A program made the translations under genes and the position numbers. Under the pieces are notes generated by a model. That model was not told where the DNA came from, did not search any database, and worked only from the letters and a program-made list of their open reading frames with translations. This document shows positions 26,637 through 36,006 of a stretch of 64,000 bases of DNA, piece after piece (position 1 is the first letter of the stretch; each line of letters begins with the position of its first letter). The stretch lies in NCBI RefSeq assembly GCF_000705555.1, contig NZ_JMQN01000013.1:1-64000 (forward strand), written 5' to 3'. The stretch is from Marinobacterium lacunae. Its GTDB lineage: Bacteria; Pseudomonadota; Gammaproteobacteria; Pseudomonadales; Balneatricaceae.

Positions 26637-27431
26637 ATGAGTAACGTCACACTGCATACGCTGACCGAACGTAAGGCCGCTGGCGAAAAATTCGCCGTGC
26701 TGACCGCCTACGATGCCACTTTCTCACATCTGGTCAGCAAAGCCGGGGTCGAAATGATTCTGGTAGGGGACTCCCTTGGCATGGTCCTGCAGGGACACGA
26801 CAGTACCCTGCCTGTAAGCCTGGATGACATGGCGTACCACACCGGGGCCGTCGCACGAGGTAATCAGGGCGCCATGATCATGTCCGACCTACCGTTCATG
26901 AGCTATGCAACCGTCGGGCAGGCCATGGAGTCATCGGCAAAGCTGATGCAGGCCGGTGCCCACATCATCAAGATCGAAGGCGGCCGCTGGCTGTGTGAGA
27001 GCGTTGCCCTGCTCAGTGAACGCGGCGTTCCGGTTTGCGTCCATCTGGGCCTTACGCCTCAGGCTGTCAACAAGCTCGGTGGCTACAAGGTACAGGGCCG
27101 CACGCGCGAGTCAGCGCTTGAGATGATCGAAGATGCCCGCAAGCTGGAAGAGGCCGGCGCGAGCATGCTGCTGCTTGAATGCGTACCAACGGTGCTCGCT
27201 CAGGAGATCACCATGAACGCTGGGATCCCGGTAATCGGGATCGGCGCAGGCCCTCACACGGATGCCCAGGTGCTGGTATTGCAGGATATGCTGGGTATTA
27301 CGCCAGGACGGCGACCGAAGTTCGTCAAGGACTTCATGGCACAGAGTGACAGTATCGACGCTGCGGTACGTCTCTATGCCGAAGAGGTCAGAAATGGCAG
27401 TTTCCCAAGTAAAGAACATGGATTCGAATAA
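26637..27431 (+). CDS. panB: 3-methyl-2-oxobutanoate hydroxymethyltransferase
   Basis: First committed enzyme of pantothenate synthesis, adding a hydroxymethyl group from methylenetetrahydrofolate to ketoisovalerate. The 264-residue product has the metal-binding [23 protein letters not shown] near residue 114, and [17 protein letters not shown] near residue 200. It is immediately followed by panC, and it uses a folate cofactor, in keeping with folK next to it. Confidence 0.97.
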   Translation: MSNVTLHTLTERKAAGEKFAVLTAYDATFSHLVSKAGVEMILVGDSLGMVLQGHDSTLPVSLDDMAYHTGAVARGNQGAMIMSDLPFMSYATVGQAMESSAKLMQAGAHIIKIEGGRWLCESVALLSERGVPVCVHLGLTPQAVNKLGGYKVQGRTRESALEMIEDARKLEEAGASMLLLECVPTVLAQEITMNAGIPVIGIGAGPHTDAQVLVLQDMLGITPGRRPKFVKDFMAQSDSIDAAVRLYAEEVRNGSFPSKEHGFE

Positions 27432-27435
27432 TCTG

Positions 27436-28284
27436 ATGCAGACAGTCTCCACTATCGCCGAACTTCGTGCCCGCCTGAATGCGGAGCGCGCCAGCGGCAA
27501 ACGTATCGCCCTGGTCCCGACCATGGGCAACCTGCACAGAGGTCATCTGCGTCTGGTTGAGTCAGCCGTTGCCAATGCCGACTTTGTAGTGGCGTCGATC
27601 TTCGTCAACCCCCTGCAATTCGGCCCGAATGAAGATCTGGAGCGCTACCCACGCACGCTGGCCGAAGACCAGGCACAGCTGGAAGCATTCGGCTGCAACC
27701 TGCTGTTTGCCCCCACCGAAGCCGAGGTGTACCCCAAGGGCCGTGGCGGACAAACCTTTGTCGAAGTCCCAGGGATATCCGACCTGTACTGCGGAGCCAG
27801 CCGCCCTGGCCACTTTCGCGGTGTTACCACCATCGTTAACAAGCTTTTCAATCTGATTCAGCCCGATGTCGCCGTCTTTGGCTGCAAGGACTACCAGCAA
27901 CTGCACGTCATCCGCCGAATGGTCGAAGACCTGTCAATGCCGGTAGAGCTGATCGGCGTGGGCACTGAACGTGCCGAGAATGGCCTCGCGCTGAGTTCTC
28001 GCAACGGCTACCTCACCGAAGAGGAGCTGTCCGTAGCGCCTGCGCTCTATGCCACGCTTTGTGACCTGCGCAGCGCACTGATTGCGGGTGAGCGCGACCA
28101 TGACACACTGATCGAGCACGCCCAGAATCACCTTGAGCGCGCCGGCTTCCTGCGTGATTACATCCATATACTGCGCCGTTCGGACATGCTCACGGCCGAC
28201 ACCCGCGACACGCAGTTGGTGATTATCGCGGCGGCCTATCTGGGCGCGGCCCGTCTGATCGACAACATCGAAGTCGATCTGTGA
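27436..28284 (+). CDS. panC: Pantothenate synthetase
   Basis: Joins pantoate and beta-alanine with ATP to make pantothenate. The 282-residue product has the HIGH-like LVPTMGNLHRGHLRL near residue 35 and the ATP-binding SSRN near residue 185. The ATG at 27436 gives the family-like start MQTVSTIAELRA. An in-frame ATG at 27418, inside the panB end, would add six residues and cannot be ruled out because neither has a strong ribosome site. Confidence 0.95.
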   Translation: MQTVSTIAELRARLNAERASGKRIALVPTMGNLHRGHLRLVESAVANADFVVASIFVNPLQFGPNEDLERYPRTLAEDQAQLEAFGCNLLFAPTEAEVYPKGRGGQTFVEVPGISDLYCGASRPGHFRGVTTIVNKLFNLIQPDVAVFGCKDYQQLHVIRRMVEDLSMPVELIGVGTERAENGLALSSRNGYLTEEELSVAPALYATLCDLRSALIAGERDHDTLIEHAQNHLERAGFLRDYIHILRRSDMLTADTRDTQLVIIAAAYLGAARLIDNIEVDL

Positions 28285-28290
28285 CACTTT

Positions 28291-28314
28291 CAGGCACGCG
28301 GGATCGCGTGCCTG
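28291..28314 (+). terminator. Hairpin after panC
   Basis: CAGGCACGC (28291-28299) and GCGTGCCTG (28306-28314) form a perfect 9-bp stem seven bases after the panC stop, followed by AATTAATCT. It probably ends the cbrAB-downstream pcnB-folK-panB-panC transcript. Confidence 0.65.
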
Positions 28315-28354
28315 AATTAATCTCAAAAAATACCCCTATAGTCTCATCTCTAGC

Positions 28355-28375
28355 GGCTTGACAGTCTGTCAAGCC
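28355..28375. promoter_or_regulatory. 21-bp palindrome upstream of the thiolase gene
   Basis: GGCTTGACAG-T-CTGTCAAGCC is a perfect dyad with 10-base arms around one central base, about 160 bases before the thiolase start. The single-base centre makes it unlikely to be a hairpin loop and more like an operator. It also contains TTGACAG, which could double as a -35 box. The binding protein is unknown. The rest of 28315-28535 holds no gene I can support. Confidence 0.45.
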
Positions 28376-28535
28376 TTACAGCAGACTCAAAAGGTCTGAC
28401 ACCCGCCTAATTTATCCGGGCAGGCTGTTTGTGGCTCGCTATCCACCACTCATGCAATCACCCGGTCATCTGATCGCCATAGCATGGACCGCTGGATTCA
28501 CAAGAAGATTCTAAAGAGTTAAGAGAGGCACACCT

Positions 28536-29717
28536 ATGCGCGACGTCGTTATTGTGGCTGCCGGCCGCACGGCCGTGGGCACCTTCAACGGTTCACTGGC
28601 TTCAATCAAGGCATCCGATCTGGGCGCCACAGTCATCAAGGCACTGCTGGAAAAAACAGGAATTGCGCCCAATACCGTGGATGAAGTCATCCTCGGCCAG
28701 GTACTCACCGCCGGCTGCGGTCAGAATCCCGCTCGTCAGGCCTGCCTCAATGGCGGTCTTTCACAGGAAACCCCGGCCATGACCATCAACAAGGTCTGCG
28801 GGTCCGGTCTCAAGGCACTTCAGCTGGCCACACAGGCAATCCGCTGCGGCGACGCCGACATCATCATCGCCGGCGGTCAGGAAAGCATGTCACAGTCTCC
28901 GCACGTGCTGCCCAATTCACGTAACGGCGCACGCATGGGTGACTGGAAAATGGTCGATACCATGGTCAACGATGGCCTTTGGGACGCCTTTAACAACTAC
29001 CACATGGGTATCACCACCGAGAATATCGTCGAGAAATACGGCTTTACCCGTGAAGAGCAGGATGCATTTGCCACCGCCTCTCAGAACAAGGCCGAAGCCG
29101 CTGTAACCTCAGGACGCTTCAAGGATGAGATCATTCCGGTCAGCATCCCGCAGCGCAAAGGCGATCCGGTTGTGTTCGACACCGATGAGCAGCCACGTTT
29201 CGGCTGTACCGCCGAGGCGCTGGCGAAACTGCGCCCTGCATTCAAAAAGGATGGCACGGTTACCGCCGGTAACAGCTCGACCATCAACGACGGCGCAGCT
29301 GCCGTGATTCTCTGCTCGGCCGAGAAGGCCGCTGAGCTGGGTCTGCCGGTACTGGCGCGCATCAAAGCCTACGCCTCCGCCGGTGTTGATCCCGCCATCA
29401 TGGGTACAGGTCCGATCTGTGCCACCACCAAGGCGCTGGAAAAGGCTGGTTGGTCGATCAACGATCTGGAGCTGGTCGAAGCCAACGAAGCGTTTGCCGC
29501 ACAGGCCATGTCGGTCAACAAGGATCTGGGCTGGAATACAGACATCGTCAACGTCAACGGCGGTGCCATTGCCCTGGGTCATCCGATCGGCGCCTCAGGC
29601 TGCCGAATCCTGGTATCGCTGGTACATGAAATGATCAAGCGAGACGCCAAGAAGGGCCTGGCCACACTGTGTATCGGTGGCGGTATGGGGACTGCGCTGG
29701 CGATTGAGCGCGACTGA
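28536..29717 (+). CDS. Acetyl-CoA C-acetyltransferase (biosynthetic thiolase)
   Basis: Condenses two acetyl-CoA to acetoacetyl-CoA or runs in reverse. The 393-residue product has the catalytic residues C88 ([11 protein letters not shown]), H349 ([10 protein letters not shown]) and C379 (CIGGGMG), matching PhaA/AtoB thiolases. AGAGG precedes the ATG. No phaB, phaC or butyrate genes adjoin, so it could serve polyhydroxybutyrate synthesis, acetoacetate use or branched-chain catabolism. It appears to be a single-gene unit between two strong hairpins. Confidence 0.93.
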   Translation: MRDVVIVAAGRTAVGTFNGSLASIKASDLGATVIKALLEKTGIAPNTVDEVILGQVLTAGCGQNPARQACLNGGLSQETPAMTINKVCGSGLKALQLATQAIRCGDADIIIAGGQESMSQSPHVLPNSRNGARMGDWKMVDTMVNDGLWDAFNNYHMGITTENIVEKYGFTREEQDAFATASQNKAEAAVTSGRFKDEIIPVSIPQRKGDPVVFDTDEQPRFGCTAEALAKLRPAFKKDGTVTAGNSSTINDGAAAVILCSAEKAAELGLPVLARIKAYASAGVDPAIMGTGPICATTKALEKAGWSINDLELVEANEAFAAQAMSVNKDLGWNTDIVNVNGGAIALGHPIGASGCRILVSLVHEMIKRDAKKGLATLCIGGGMGTALAIERD

Positions 29718-29743
29718 TAACAGACGCTTTGGTTTAAACATCC

Positions 29744-29773
29744 ATCGGGCAGCAATCGCTGCCCGATTTTTTT
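29744..29773 (+). terminator. Intrinsic terminator after the thiolase gene
   Basis: ATCGGGCAGC (29744-29753) and GCTGCCCGAT (29758-29767) form a 10-bp stem with an AATC loop, followed by a run of seven T. This is a textbook Rho-independent terminator. Confidence 0.93.
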
Positions 29774-29782
29774 GCCCGTCGA

Positions 29783-30616
29783 TCAGGCTGTTGCGATCGC
29801 ACCCTTGCCGATGCCTTCAAAGGCACGTACCTCGATCGCGTCCTGCGGATAATCAAACTTGATTCTCTCGGCCAGATGCTGGGCAATTCGCTCGACTGTC
29901 GACTCCGTTTCAATGTCATAGCAGACACGTGCCGGCAGGCTCAGTTCAAAGTGGCCCTGAGGCGCATCATAGACATAATGGTGTACGTCACCAACCACCT
30001 GCAGATGATCACGACTACCGATGTAGATATCCCGCAACGCCTCAGCCCACTGCGCCTCCAGCGCGAAATCGCGTTTACCGTTGCGCAGCAACTGGATCCT
30101 TGAGCGGTGGCCATGCGCGATACGCTGACAGTTCCCCGCATGCTGCTGCAGACCATGGCTGTAGTGGTAGTAAGCGCCGTCGATATGCTCAGGCACGAAC
30201 TCCAGCTGCACACCGCTCACCTGCTCGGGGAATATGGCCAGCAATTGAGCCCGGCACCACTGGGCCAGTGAGTACTCCTCAACGCGCTCCACCTCAATCA
30301 GCGCTATAGCCTGATCCGGCGCACTGCAGCGGATTTCACCTCCTTGAGGATAGGTCCAACTCAAGCGAGTAATGCCGTTCTCACGGCTAGCGTTAAGCCC
30401 CTTGAGCCCGGTCGCGACCACCAGACAGTGGTCCACCTGAGCATCAAGCCATTGTTTGACCCGCTTTTTGACAGTACCGAAATCGCAGATCATCCCCTGC
30501 TGATCCAACGAACCATCCAGAATCAGGTTTACCGCCCAGGACTCGCCCAGCAATCCGCGCTCCGGATCGATATAGGAGAAGTCGACATGGGTCAGGTTTT
30601 CAACAAACAGCTTCAC
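29783..30616 (-). CDS. Double-domain 6-pyruvoyl-tetrahydropterin synthase/QueD-like protein
   Basis: Product of 277 residues that reads as two tandem T-fold (PTPS/QueD) halves. The C-terminal half (about 145-277) keeps the zinc-site pattern YHYSHGL...GNCQRIAHGHRSRI. The N-terminal half (about 1-110) keeps the DFGTVKKRVKQWL...QVDHCLVV segment that carries the conserved aspartate/histidine. Each half thus seems to hold part of an active site. The substrate could be dihydroneopterin triphosphate, as in queuosine or pterin synthesis, but this is not fixed by sequence. It converges on the thiolase gene and is divergent from rsuA. Confidence 0.72.
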   Translation of the reverse strand: MKLFVENLTHVDFSYIDPERGLLGESWAVNLILDGSLDQQGMICDFGTVKKRVKQWLDAQVDHCLVVATGLKGLNASRENGITRLSWTYPQGGEIRCSAPDQAIALIEVERVEEYSLAQWCRAQLLAIFPEQVSGVQLEFVPEHIDGAYYHYSHGLQQHAGNCQRIAHGHRSRIQLLRNGKRDFALEAQWAEALRDIYIGSRDHLQVVGDVHHYVYDAPQGHFELSLPARVCYDIETESTVERIAQHLAERIKFDYPQDAIEVRAFEGIGKGAIATA

Positions 30617-30734
30617 GGTGGCCTCGTCAGGGGGTAATAAAGGGGCGATATTTTACCCTATCAATATGGTCAAGATCTAAGAATTAAGCACGCTGTCCGC
30701 TATACTAGCGGCTTTTGACGGTACGAACTTCTTT

Positions 30735-31424
30735 ATGCGACTGGATAAATATCTCGCCAAGGCCACAGGTTTCTCCCGCAAGGAGGTCAAACGCCTGCTG
30801 CATGCCGACGAGGTCCGCGTAAACGGCGAGCCTGAGCGCAACCCGGCCCGCCACATTCAGGACAGCGACAGCGTCAGACTCGACGGCCTGGAGATGGACA
30901 AGCCTGAGCCGCGCTACCTGATGCTGTACAAACCCGAGGGCGTGGTCTGCGCTAACGACGATCCGACCTATCCGACGGTGCTGTCCCTGGTGGAGCTGCC
31001 GCGGGCGGAGGAGATGCATATCGCCGGCCGGCTGGATATCGACACCACCGGTCTGGTATTGATCACCGACGACGGCAAATGGGCGCATAAGGTCACCTCA
31101 CCGCGGCACAAGACCGGCAAGGTCTATCTGGTCACCACAGCAGACCCGATTCCGGCAGATGCGGTGGACAAGTTTGCCAGCGGGATCAAGCTCAACAGTG
31201 AGCCCTTTCCGACCAAGCCCGCGGAACTTACGCTGCTGAGCGATACCGAGGCCCGCGTCGTCCTGCACGAAGGCCGTTACCATCAGGTCAAGCGGATGTT
31301 CGCCGCACTGGGTAACCGCGTGATCAGCCTGCATCGAGAGAGTATCGGCACCATCGTGCTCGATGATAACCTGTTTCCAGGCGAGTATCGTGCGCTCACC
31401 GACGACGAGATCAACAGTATCTGA
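30735..31424 (+). CDS. rsuA: 16S rRNA pseudouridine(516) synthase
   Basis: Modifies U516 of 16S rRNA. The 229-residue product has an N-terminal S4 domain (about 1-45) and a pseudouridine synthase domain with catalytic D101 in GRLDIDTTGL. Length and start (MRLDKYLAKATGFSR) fit RsuA rather than the longer RluB/RluE relatives. rsmC, another 16S rRNA modification gene, follows two bases downstream, so the two probably form an operon. A TATACT at 30701-30706 is a possible -10 box. Confidence 0.92.
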   Translation: MRLDKYLAKATGFSRKEVKRLLHADEVRVNGEPERNPARHIQDSDSVRLDGLEMDKPEPRYLMLYKPEGVVCANDDPTYPTVLSLVELPRAEEMHIAGRLDIDTTGLVLITDDGKWAHKVTSPRHKTGKVYLVTTADPIPADAVDKFASGIKLNSEPFPTKPAELTLLSDTEARVVLHEGRYHQVKRMFAALGNRVISLHRESIGTIVLDDNLFPGEYRALTDDEINSI

Positions 31425-31426
31425 CC

Positions 31427-32464
31427 ATGGCCGATCAAGCACTGTCTCTATTGTCACAGGATCTGCGTCGCCCGGGCGAGCGCACGCTCTGGATAGCGGA
31501 TGAGAACATTCCGTCTGACCTCTGCGCCCCGGTGTCGGACGTGGAGGTTGTCGGTAACCGTTACGATCTGATTCAGGCGCTCAGGGCTCAGGGCTGGCCT
31601 GCCGAATTCAGCGATTTCGACCTTCGGGCGAGAAACGACGCGTCACTGGATCGCATCGTCTACCGGATCTCCAAGGAGAAACCGGTCGTTCACCATCTGA
31701 TCAACGAAGCCGCCCGCCTACTCAAGCCCGGCGGCGAGCTCATTTTGATCGGGGACAAGAGCGAGGGGATCAAGACCTATAGCCGCAAGGCGCAGCAGTG
31801 CTTGGGTGGTCACCGTGACGAACGCAAGGAGGGATCGATTTGGCGCATCAGTCTGTCCCGGGGGCAGAACAACCCTGAGTGGCTGGATGATCAGGATTAT
31901 CGACAGTTGCGCCCCATGACACTGGATGATGGTGCGCCTTACCTGACCAAACCGGGCCTGTATGGCTGGAACAAGGTCGATCGCGGCAGCGCCTTCCTGA
32001 TCGAACAGCTGCCCGCCATGACCGGCCATTCGCTGCCACTGCAAAGCCGCGTACTCGATCTTGGCTGTGGATTCGGTTATTTGGCACTAAACGCCTGCGC
32101 AACCGATGCACAACTGACCTGCACCGATAACAACGCAGCCGCCCTGCAGGCATGCCGGGCCAATCTCGAGCAGCGCGGTTTCAACGCCAGCGTTATCGCC
32201 AGCAATGCAGGCACTGGACTGCAGCCAGGGTTCGACATCATTTTGTGCAACCCTCCCTTCCATGCCGGTTTCGGTATCGAGGGAGATCTGACCGACCGTT
32301 TTCTCGCGCAGGCTCAGCGCCTGCTTGCCCCGGGTGGCATCGCCTGTTTCGTGGTGAACCTGCATATTCCGCTTGAGCGCAAGGCCTCTGGACGGTTTGC
32401 GCAGATTCGCTGCCATGCAGATAATGGTCACTTTAAACTCATACAGTTAAGCCAAGCGTTGTAA
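31427..32464 (+). CDS. rsmC: 16S rRNA (guanine1207-N2)-methyltransferase
   Basis: SAM-dependent methyltransferase of small-subunit rRNA with 345 residues. It has an N-terminal degenerate methyltransferase-like half and a catalytic C-terminal half. The latter carries LDLGCGFGYLAL (motif I) and the CNPPFH motif (motif IV) typical of N2-guanine RNA methyltransferases. The related enzyme RlmG acts on 23S rRNA; RsmC is preferred on length and on pairing with rsuA. Confidence 0.88.
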   Translation: MADQALSLLSQDLRRPGERTLWIADENIPSDLCAPVSDVEVVGNRYDLIQALRAQGWPAEFSDFDLRARNDASLDRIVYRISKEKPVVHHLINEAARLLKPGGELILIGDKSEGIKTYSRKAQQCLGGHRDERKEGSIWRISLSRGQNNPEWLDDQDYRQLRPMTLDDGAPYLTKPGLYGWNKVDRGSAFLIEQLPAMTGHSLPLQSRVLDLGCGFGYLALNACATDAQLTCTDNNAAALQACRANLEQRGFNASVIASNAGTGLQPGFDIILCNPPFHAGFGIEGDLTDRFLAQAQRLLAPGGIACFVVNLHIPLERKASGRFAQIRCHADNGHFKLIQLSQAL

Positions 32465-32485
32465 TCATCGTTAACCGGGAGAGTT

Positions 32486-33154
32486 ATGGCCTTCGATTAC
32501 CTGCGTCAGTCGCTGTTCTTTTTTCGTCAGCATCTTCTGTCGCTGGCAGCGATACAGCTGCCCTTCCTGATCCTTCTGGCTATCGCCAACTACCTGTTGC
32601 TCGGCGATCTGAACGATACCAGTGATCCGAATCTGCAAATGAACACCGGACTGGCATCGCTGATCCGCCTGGCGCTGCTGCCACTCTATCTCGGCGGCAC
32701 CATCATCTATCTGCAATCGGTCATCGACAATAAGCCTATCCACCCACTGACGGCGGTACTGAGCAGCCTCAGCTGCTGGGGACGCCTGCTGCTGACCTAT
32801 ATCCTCAACGCATTGGCAGTCTCACTAGGGCTGATGCTGCTGATTATCCCCGGAGTCTATTTTGGTGTTCGCTTCTCCGTCGCCGACTACGCTTGCGTGC
32901 TTGAACGCCGCAGCCCCATCGACGCCATGCGCCAAAGCTGGGAGATGACACCGGAGTACTTCTGGGTACTGCTGCAGGGGCTGGCACTGCTGATGGGCCT
33001 GCTGTTCCTGGCCAACCTCAGTGTTACACGACTGCTCGGCGACAGCAGCCTGCTGGTCACGGCAAGCTCGGTTCTGTTCGACTTCCTCAGCGTTCTGGTC
33101 ACCATCTACGGCTTTAGAATCTACTGCGTTATCCGCGCAGATCAGCGCAGCTGA
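32486..33154 (+). CDS. YciC-like multi-helix membrane protein
   Basis: Inner-membrane protein of 222 residues with about five to six hydrophobic helices. The segments LLIIPGVYFGVRFSVADYACVLERRSP and SPIDAMRQSWEMT resemble the YciC/UPF0259 or DUF975-like families. Function is unknown. It lies 21 bases after rsmC on the same strand and ends just before a bidirectional terminator. Confidence 0.72.
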   Translation: MAFDYLRQSLFFFRQHLLSLAAIQLPFLILLAIANYLLLGDLNDTSDPNLQMNTGLASLIRLALLPLYLGGTIIYLQSVIDNKPIHPLTAVLSSLSCWGRLLLTYILNALAVSLGLMLLIIPGVYFGVRFSVADYACVLERRSPIDAMRQSWEMTPEYFWVLLQGLALLMGLLFLANLSVTRLLGDSSLLVTASSVLFDFLSVLVTIYGFRIYCVIRADQRS

Positions 33155-33194
33155 CAGAGCCGATATCCGGCTCGACAGGTCAAATTCCACGCAA

Positions 33195-33223
33195 TAAAAA
33201 AGCCCTCACAAGGAGGGCTTTTT
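33195..33223. terminator. Bidirectional intrinsic terminator
   Basis: GCCCTC (33202-33207) and GAGGGC (33213-33218) pair, flanked by an A-run on the left and a T-run on the right. It therefore works for both the converging YciC-like gene and pnp. Confidence 0.92.
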
Positions 33224-33239
33224 CAATGGTGTGTCAGTA

Positions 33240-35345
33240 TCAGTTGGATACGGACTCGTCTTCTTCCATATCTTTCATCGACAGCTTGATACGGCCGCGG
33301 ACGTCGACATCCAGTACTTTGACCTTAACGACATCATCCATGTTGATGTAGTCGGTCACCTTGTTGACACGCTCTTTGGCGATCTGGGAGATATGTACCA
33401 GACCATCCTTGCCAGGCAGAATGTTGACGAAGGCACCGAAATCTTCGATGCGGACAACCTTGCCTTCGTAGATCTTGCCAACTTCAGCTTCAGCAGTAAT
33501 CGCCATGACGCGATCGTAAGCAGCCTTGCCTTTGGCCTTGTCGTCAGCGTAGATGCGAACGGTACCGTCATCTTCGATATCGATCATGGCACCGGTCTCT
33601 TCGGTCAGCGCACGGATAGTGGCACCGCCCTTACCGATCAGGTCACGGATTTTTTCCGGATTGATCTTCAGCAGCTGCATGGCAGGCGCGTTATCCGGCA
33701 GTTCCGGACGTGCGTAGCCGATCACCAGCGCCATCTCTTTCAGGATGTGCTTACGCGCTTCACATGCCTGCTCCAGTGCGATCTCCATGATCTCTTCGGT
33801 GATACCGGTGATCTTAATATCCATCTGCAGCGCAGTGACGCCTGCTTCGGTACCGGCAACCTTGAAGTCCATATCGCCGAGGTGATCTTCATCACCCAGG
33901 ATATCGGTCAGGACGGCGAAACGATCATTCTCTTTCACCAGGCCCATCGCGATACCCGCGACCGGTGCTTTCAGCGGCACACCGGCGTCCATCATGGACA
34001 GTGACGCGCCACAAACAGAGGCCATGGAGCTGGAACCGTTAGACTCGGTGATCTCCGATACGATACGGATGGTATACGGGAACTCTTCCTGAGTCGGCAG
34101 TACAGCGGCAACACCGCGACGGGCCAGACGACCGTGACCGATTTCACGACGGCCAGCACCGCCCATGCGACCTGCTTCACCTACGGAGTACGGAGGGAAG
34201 TTGTAGTGCAGCATGAACGGATCTTTGCGCTCGCCTTCCAGCGCATCGATGATCTGCTGATCGCGGCTGGTGCCAAGTGTACAGGTAGCGATGGCCTGAG
34301 TTTCACCACGGGTGAACAGCGCAGAACCGTGCACGCCCTTGAGCAGGTCGATCTCGACGTTGATCGGACGTACAGTCTTGGTGTCACGACCGTCGATACG
34401 CGGCTCGCCGTCGATGATACGGTTACGCACAATCTCTTTCTCCAGCGAACTGAAGATACCGGCAACCTCTTTGGAGCTCGGCTGGCCCTCTTCGGAGCCG
34501 GACAGAGCTTCTACAGCCTGAGTGCGCAGCTCACCCAGTGTGTTCTGACGCTGCATCTTGTCAGCAATCTGGTATGCCGATGCGATGCCGGCACCCACCA
34601 GTTCACGGACCTGCGCGATCAGTGCTTCGTTTTTAGCCGCCGGCTGCCAATCCCACTTCGGCTTGCCTGCTTCAGCCGCCAGTTCGTTGATGGCGTTGAT
34701 CGCGACCTGCATCTCCTGATGCGCGAACAGTACGGCACCGAGCATCTCGTCTTCGGTCAGCTCTTTCGCTTCGGACTCGACCATCAGGACGGCATCGGAA
34801 GTACCGGCTACCACCATGTCCAGCTCGGAGTTTGCAAGCTCGGCATAGGTCGGGTTGAGGATGTAACCATCAGCTTCGGTGAAGCCTACTCGAGCACCGC
34901 CGATCGGACCCATGAACGGCAGACCGGAGATTGCCAGCGCAGCTGAGGTACCGATCATCGCAGCGATATCCGGATCGTTGACCTTGTCTGCAGACATCAC
35001 AGTACAAACGACCTGAACTTCGTTCATGAAGCCTTTCGGGAACAGCGGACGGATCGGACGGTCGATCAGGCGAGAGGTCAGCGTCTCTTTCTCGGACGGA
35101 CGCGCTTCACGCTTGAAGAAACCACCCGGGATACGGCCAACGGCGTAATATTTTTCCTGATAGTGTACAGACAGAGGGAAGAAGTCCTGACCCTCTTTGG
35201 TATCCTTGGCACCGACAACAGTACACAGTACCTGTACGCCATCCATGGATACCATGACCGCACCGGTGGCCTGACGGGCAACCTTGCCGGTTTCGAGGGT
35301 TACGCTGTGCTTGCCGTACTGGAAAGTTTTAGTAATCGCTTGCAC
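33240..35345 (-). CDS. pnp: Polynucleotide phosphorylase
   Basis: Phosphorolytic 3'-5' exoribonuclease and degradosome component, 701 residues. It has two RNase PH-like domains (about 1-210 and 310-540), a KH domain (about 550-610, with [11 protein letters not shown]) and an S1 domain (about 620-690, with [15 protein letters not shown]). The start is a GTG at 35345 with AAAGGAG well placed upstream. The leader carries a long hairpin suited to RNase III autoregulation. It lies downstream of rpsO as in nearly all proteobacteria. Confidence 0.97.
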   Translation of the reverse strand: MQAITKTFQYGKHSVTLETGKVARQATGAVMVSMDGVQVLCTVVGAKDTKEGQDFFPLSVHYQEKYYAVGRIPGGFFKREARPSEKETLTSRLIDRPIRPLFPKGFMNEVQVVCTVMSADKVNDPDIAAMIGTSAALAISGLPFMGPIGGARVGFTEADGYILNPTYAELANSELDMVVAGTSDAVLMVESEAKELTEDEMLGAVLFAHQEMQVAINAINELAAEAGKPKWDWQPAAKNEALIAQVRELVGAGIASAYQIADKMQRQNTLGELRTQAVEALSGSEEGQPSSKEVAGIFSSLEKEIVRNRIIDGEPRIDGRDTKTVRPINVEIDLLKGVHGSALFTRGETQAIATCTLGTSRDQQIIDALEGERKDPFMLHYNFPPYSVGEAGRMGGAGRREIGHGRLARRGVAAVLPTQEEFPYTIRIVSEITESNGSSSMASVCGASLSMMDAGVPLKAPVAGIAMGLVKENDRFAVLTDILGDEDHLGDMDFKVAGTEAGVTALQMDIKITGITEEIMEIALEQACEARKHILKEMALVIGYARPELPDNAPAMQLLKINPEKIRDLIGKGGATIRALTEETGAMIDIEDDGTVRIYADDKAKGKAAYDRVMAITAEAEVGKIYEGKVVRIEDFGAFVNILPGKDGLVHISQIAKERVNKVTDYINMDDVVKVKVLDVDVRGRIKLSMKDMEEDESVSN

Positions 35346-35406
35346 GGTTTACTCCTTTGAGTTGTGTGAATCGGTAACTCGCGGGCGATCAACCATGCCT
35401 TCTGTA

Positions 35407-35471
35407 AAGCCTGTACTCAGTTGCATAACGCTCTGAAGAGGGTCACAGGATACGCAATTGAGTACGGGCTT
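35407..35471 (-). promoter_or_regulatory. pnp leader hairpin, likely RNase III processing site
   Basis: On the minus strand AAGCC-C-GTACTCA-A-TTGC pairs with GCAA-C-TGAGTAC-A-GGCTT over about 65 bases, leaving two isolated mismatches in the outer stem. It lies about 60 bases before the pnp start. In E. coli a long stem at this place is cut by RNase III, which starts PNPase autocontrol. The same role is inferred here. Confidence 0.7.
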
Positions 35472-35586
35472 GATGATCGATGACACCCCGGGATACCGGT
35501 TGTTGCAATACCTGCTCATCAGGTATCGGATTCGCCGCATGTGAGCCTCATGCTCGTCACGGCACCTGTACATCCTGTACATAAGA

Positions 35587-35613
35587 CAGAGGCCATACAG
35601 TGTATGGCCTCTG
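35587..35613 (-). terminator. Hairpin between rpsO and pnp
   Basis: CAGAGGCCATA and TATGGCCTCTG form an 11-bp stem with a 5-base loop just after the rpsO stop, followed on the minus strand by TCTTAT. It matches the position of the rpsO attenuator t1, and readthrough would supply pnp. Confidence 0.75.
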
Positions 35614-35623
35614 GTAAAGCAGC

Positions 35624-35893
35624 TTAGCGACGCAGACCCAGACGCCCGATCAGCTCGAGGTAACGGTCAGCATCTTTCTTCTTCAGGTAGTCCAGCAGCT
35701 TACGACGCTGGTTAACCATCCGAATCAGACCACGACGAGAGTGGTGATCCTGCTTGTGCGCTTTGAAGTGATCCTGCAGACCCTGGATGTTGGCGGTCAG
35801 CAGTGCAACCTGGACTTCCGGAGAACCGGTATCGCCTTCACCACGACCATAATCAGCAACGATCTGCGCTTTCTGTTCAACGCTCAGAGACAT
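35624..35893 (-). CDS. rpsO: 30S ribosomal protein S15
   Basis: Primary 16S rRNA-binding ribosomal protein of 89 residues, the normal length. It starts [17 protein letters not shown] and contains the conserved [14 protein letters not shown] and DHHSRRGL segments. It lies between truB and pnp. In E. coli S15 represses its own mRNA through a leader pseudoknot; the 113-base gap upstream could hold such a structure but none is obvious by eye. Confidence 0.98.
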   Translation of the reverse strand: MSLSVEQKAQIVADYGRGEGDTGSPEVQVALLTANIQGLQDHFKAHKQDHHSRRGLIRMVNQRRKLLDYLKKKDADRYLELIGRLGLRR

Positions 35894-36006
35894 AACTCAG
35901 CTCCTGTTTAATATGCACGCGACAGGCATGCCCATCGCTGGTTTCAAGACGCGCTGGACCGAGCATATTTTCAGTCCAGCGTCGATACTCCGGCCTCCGG
36001 AGCAAT

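Noticed and set aside
34134-34946. Plus-strand open frame of 270 codons inside pnp
   Set aside because: It is a shadow of pnp on the opposite strand without domain signals.
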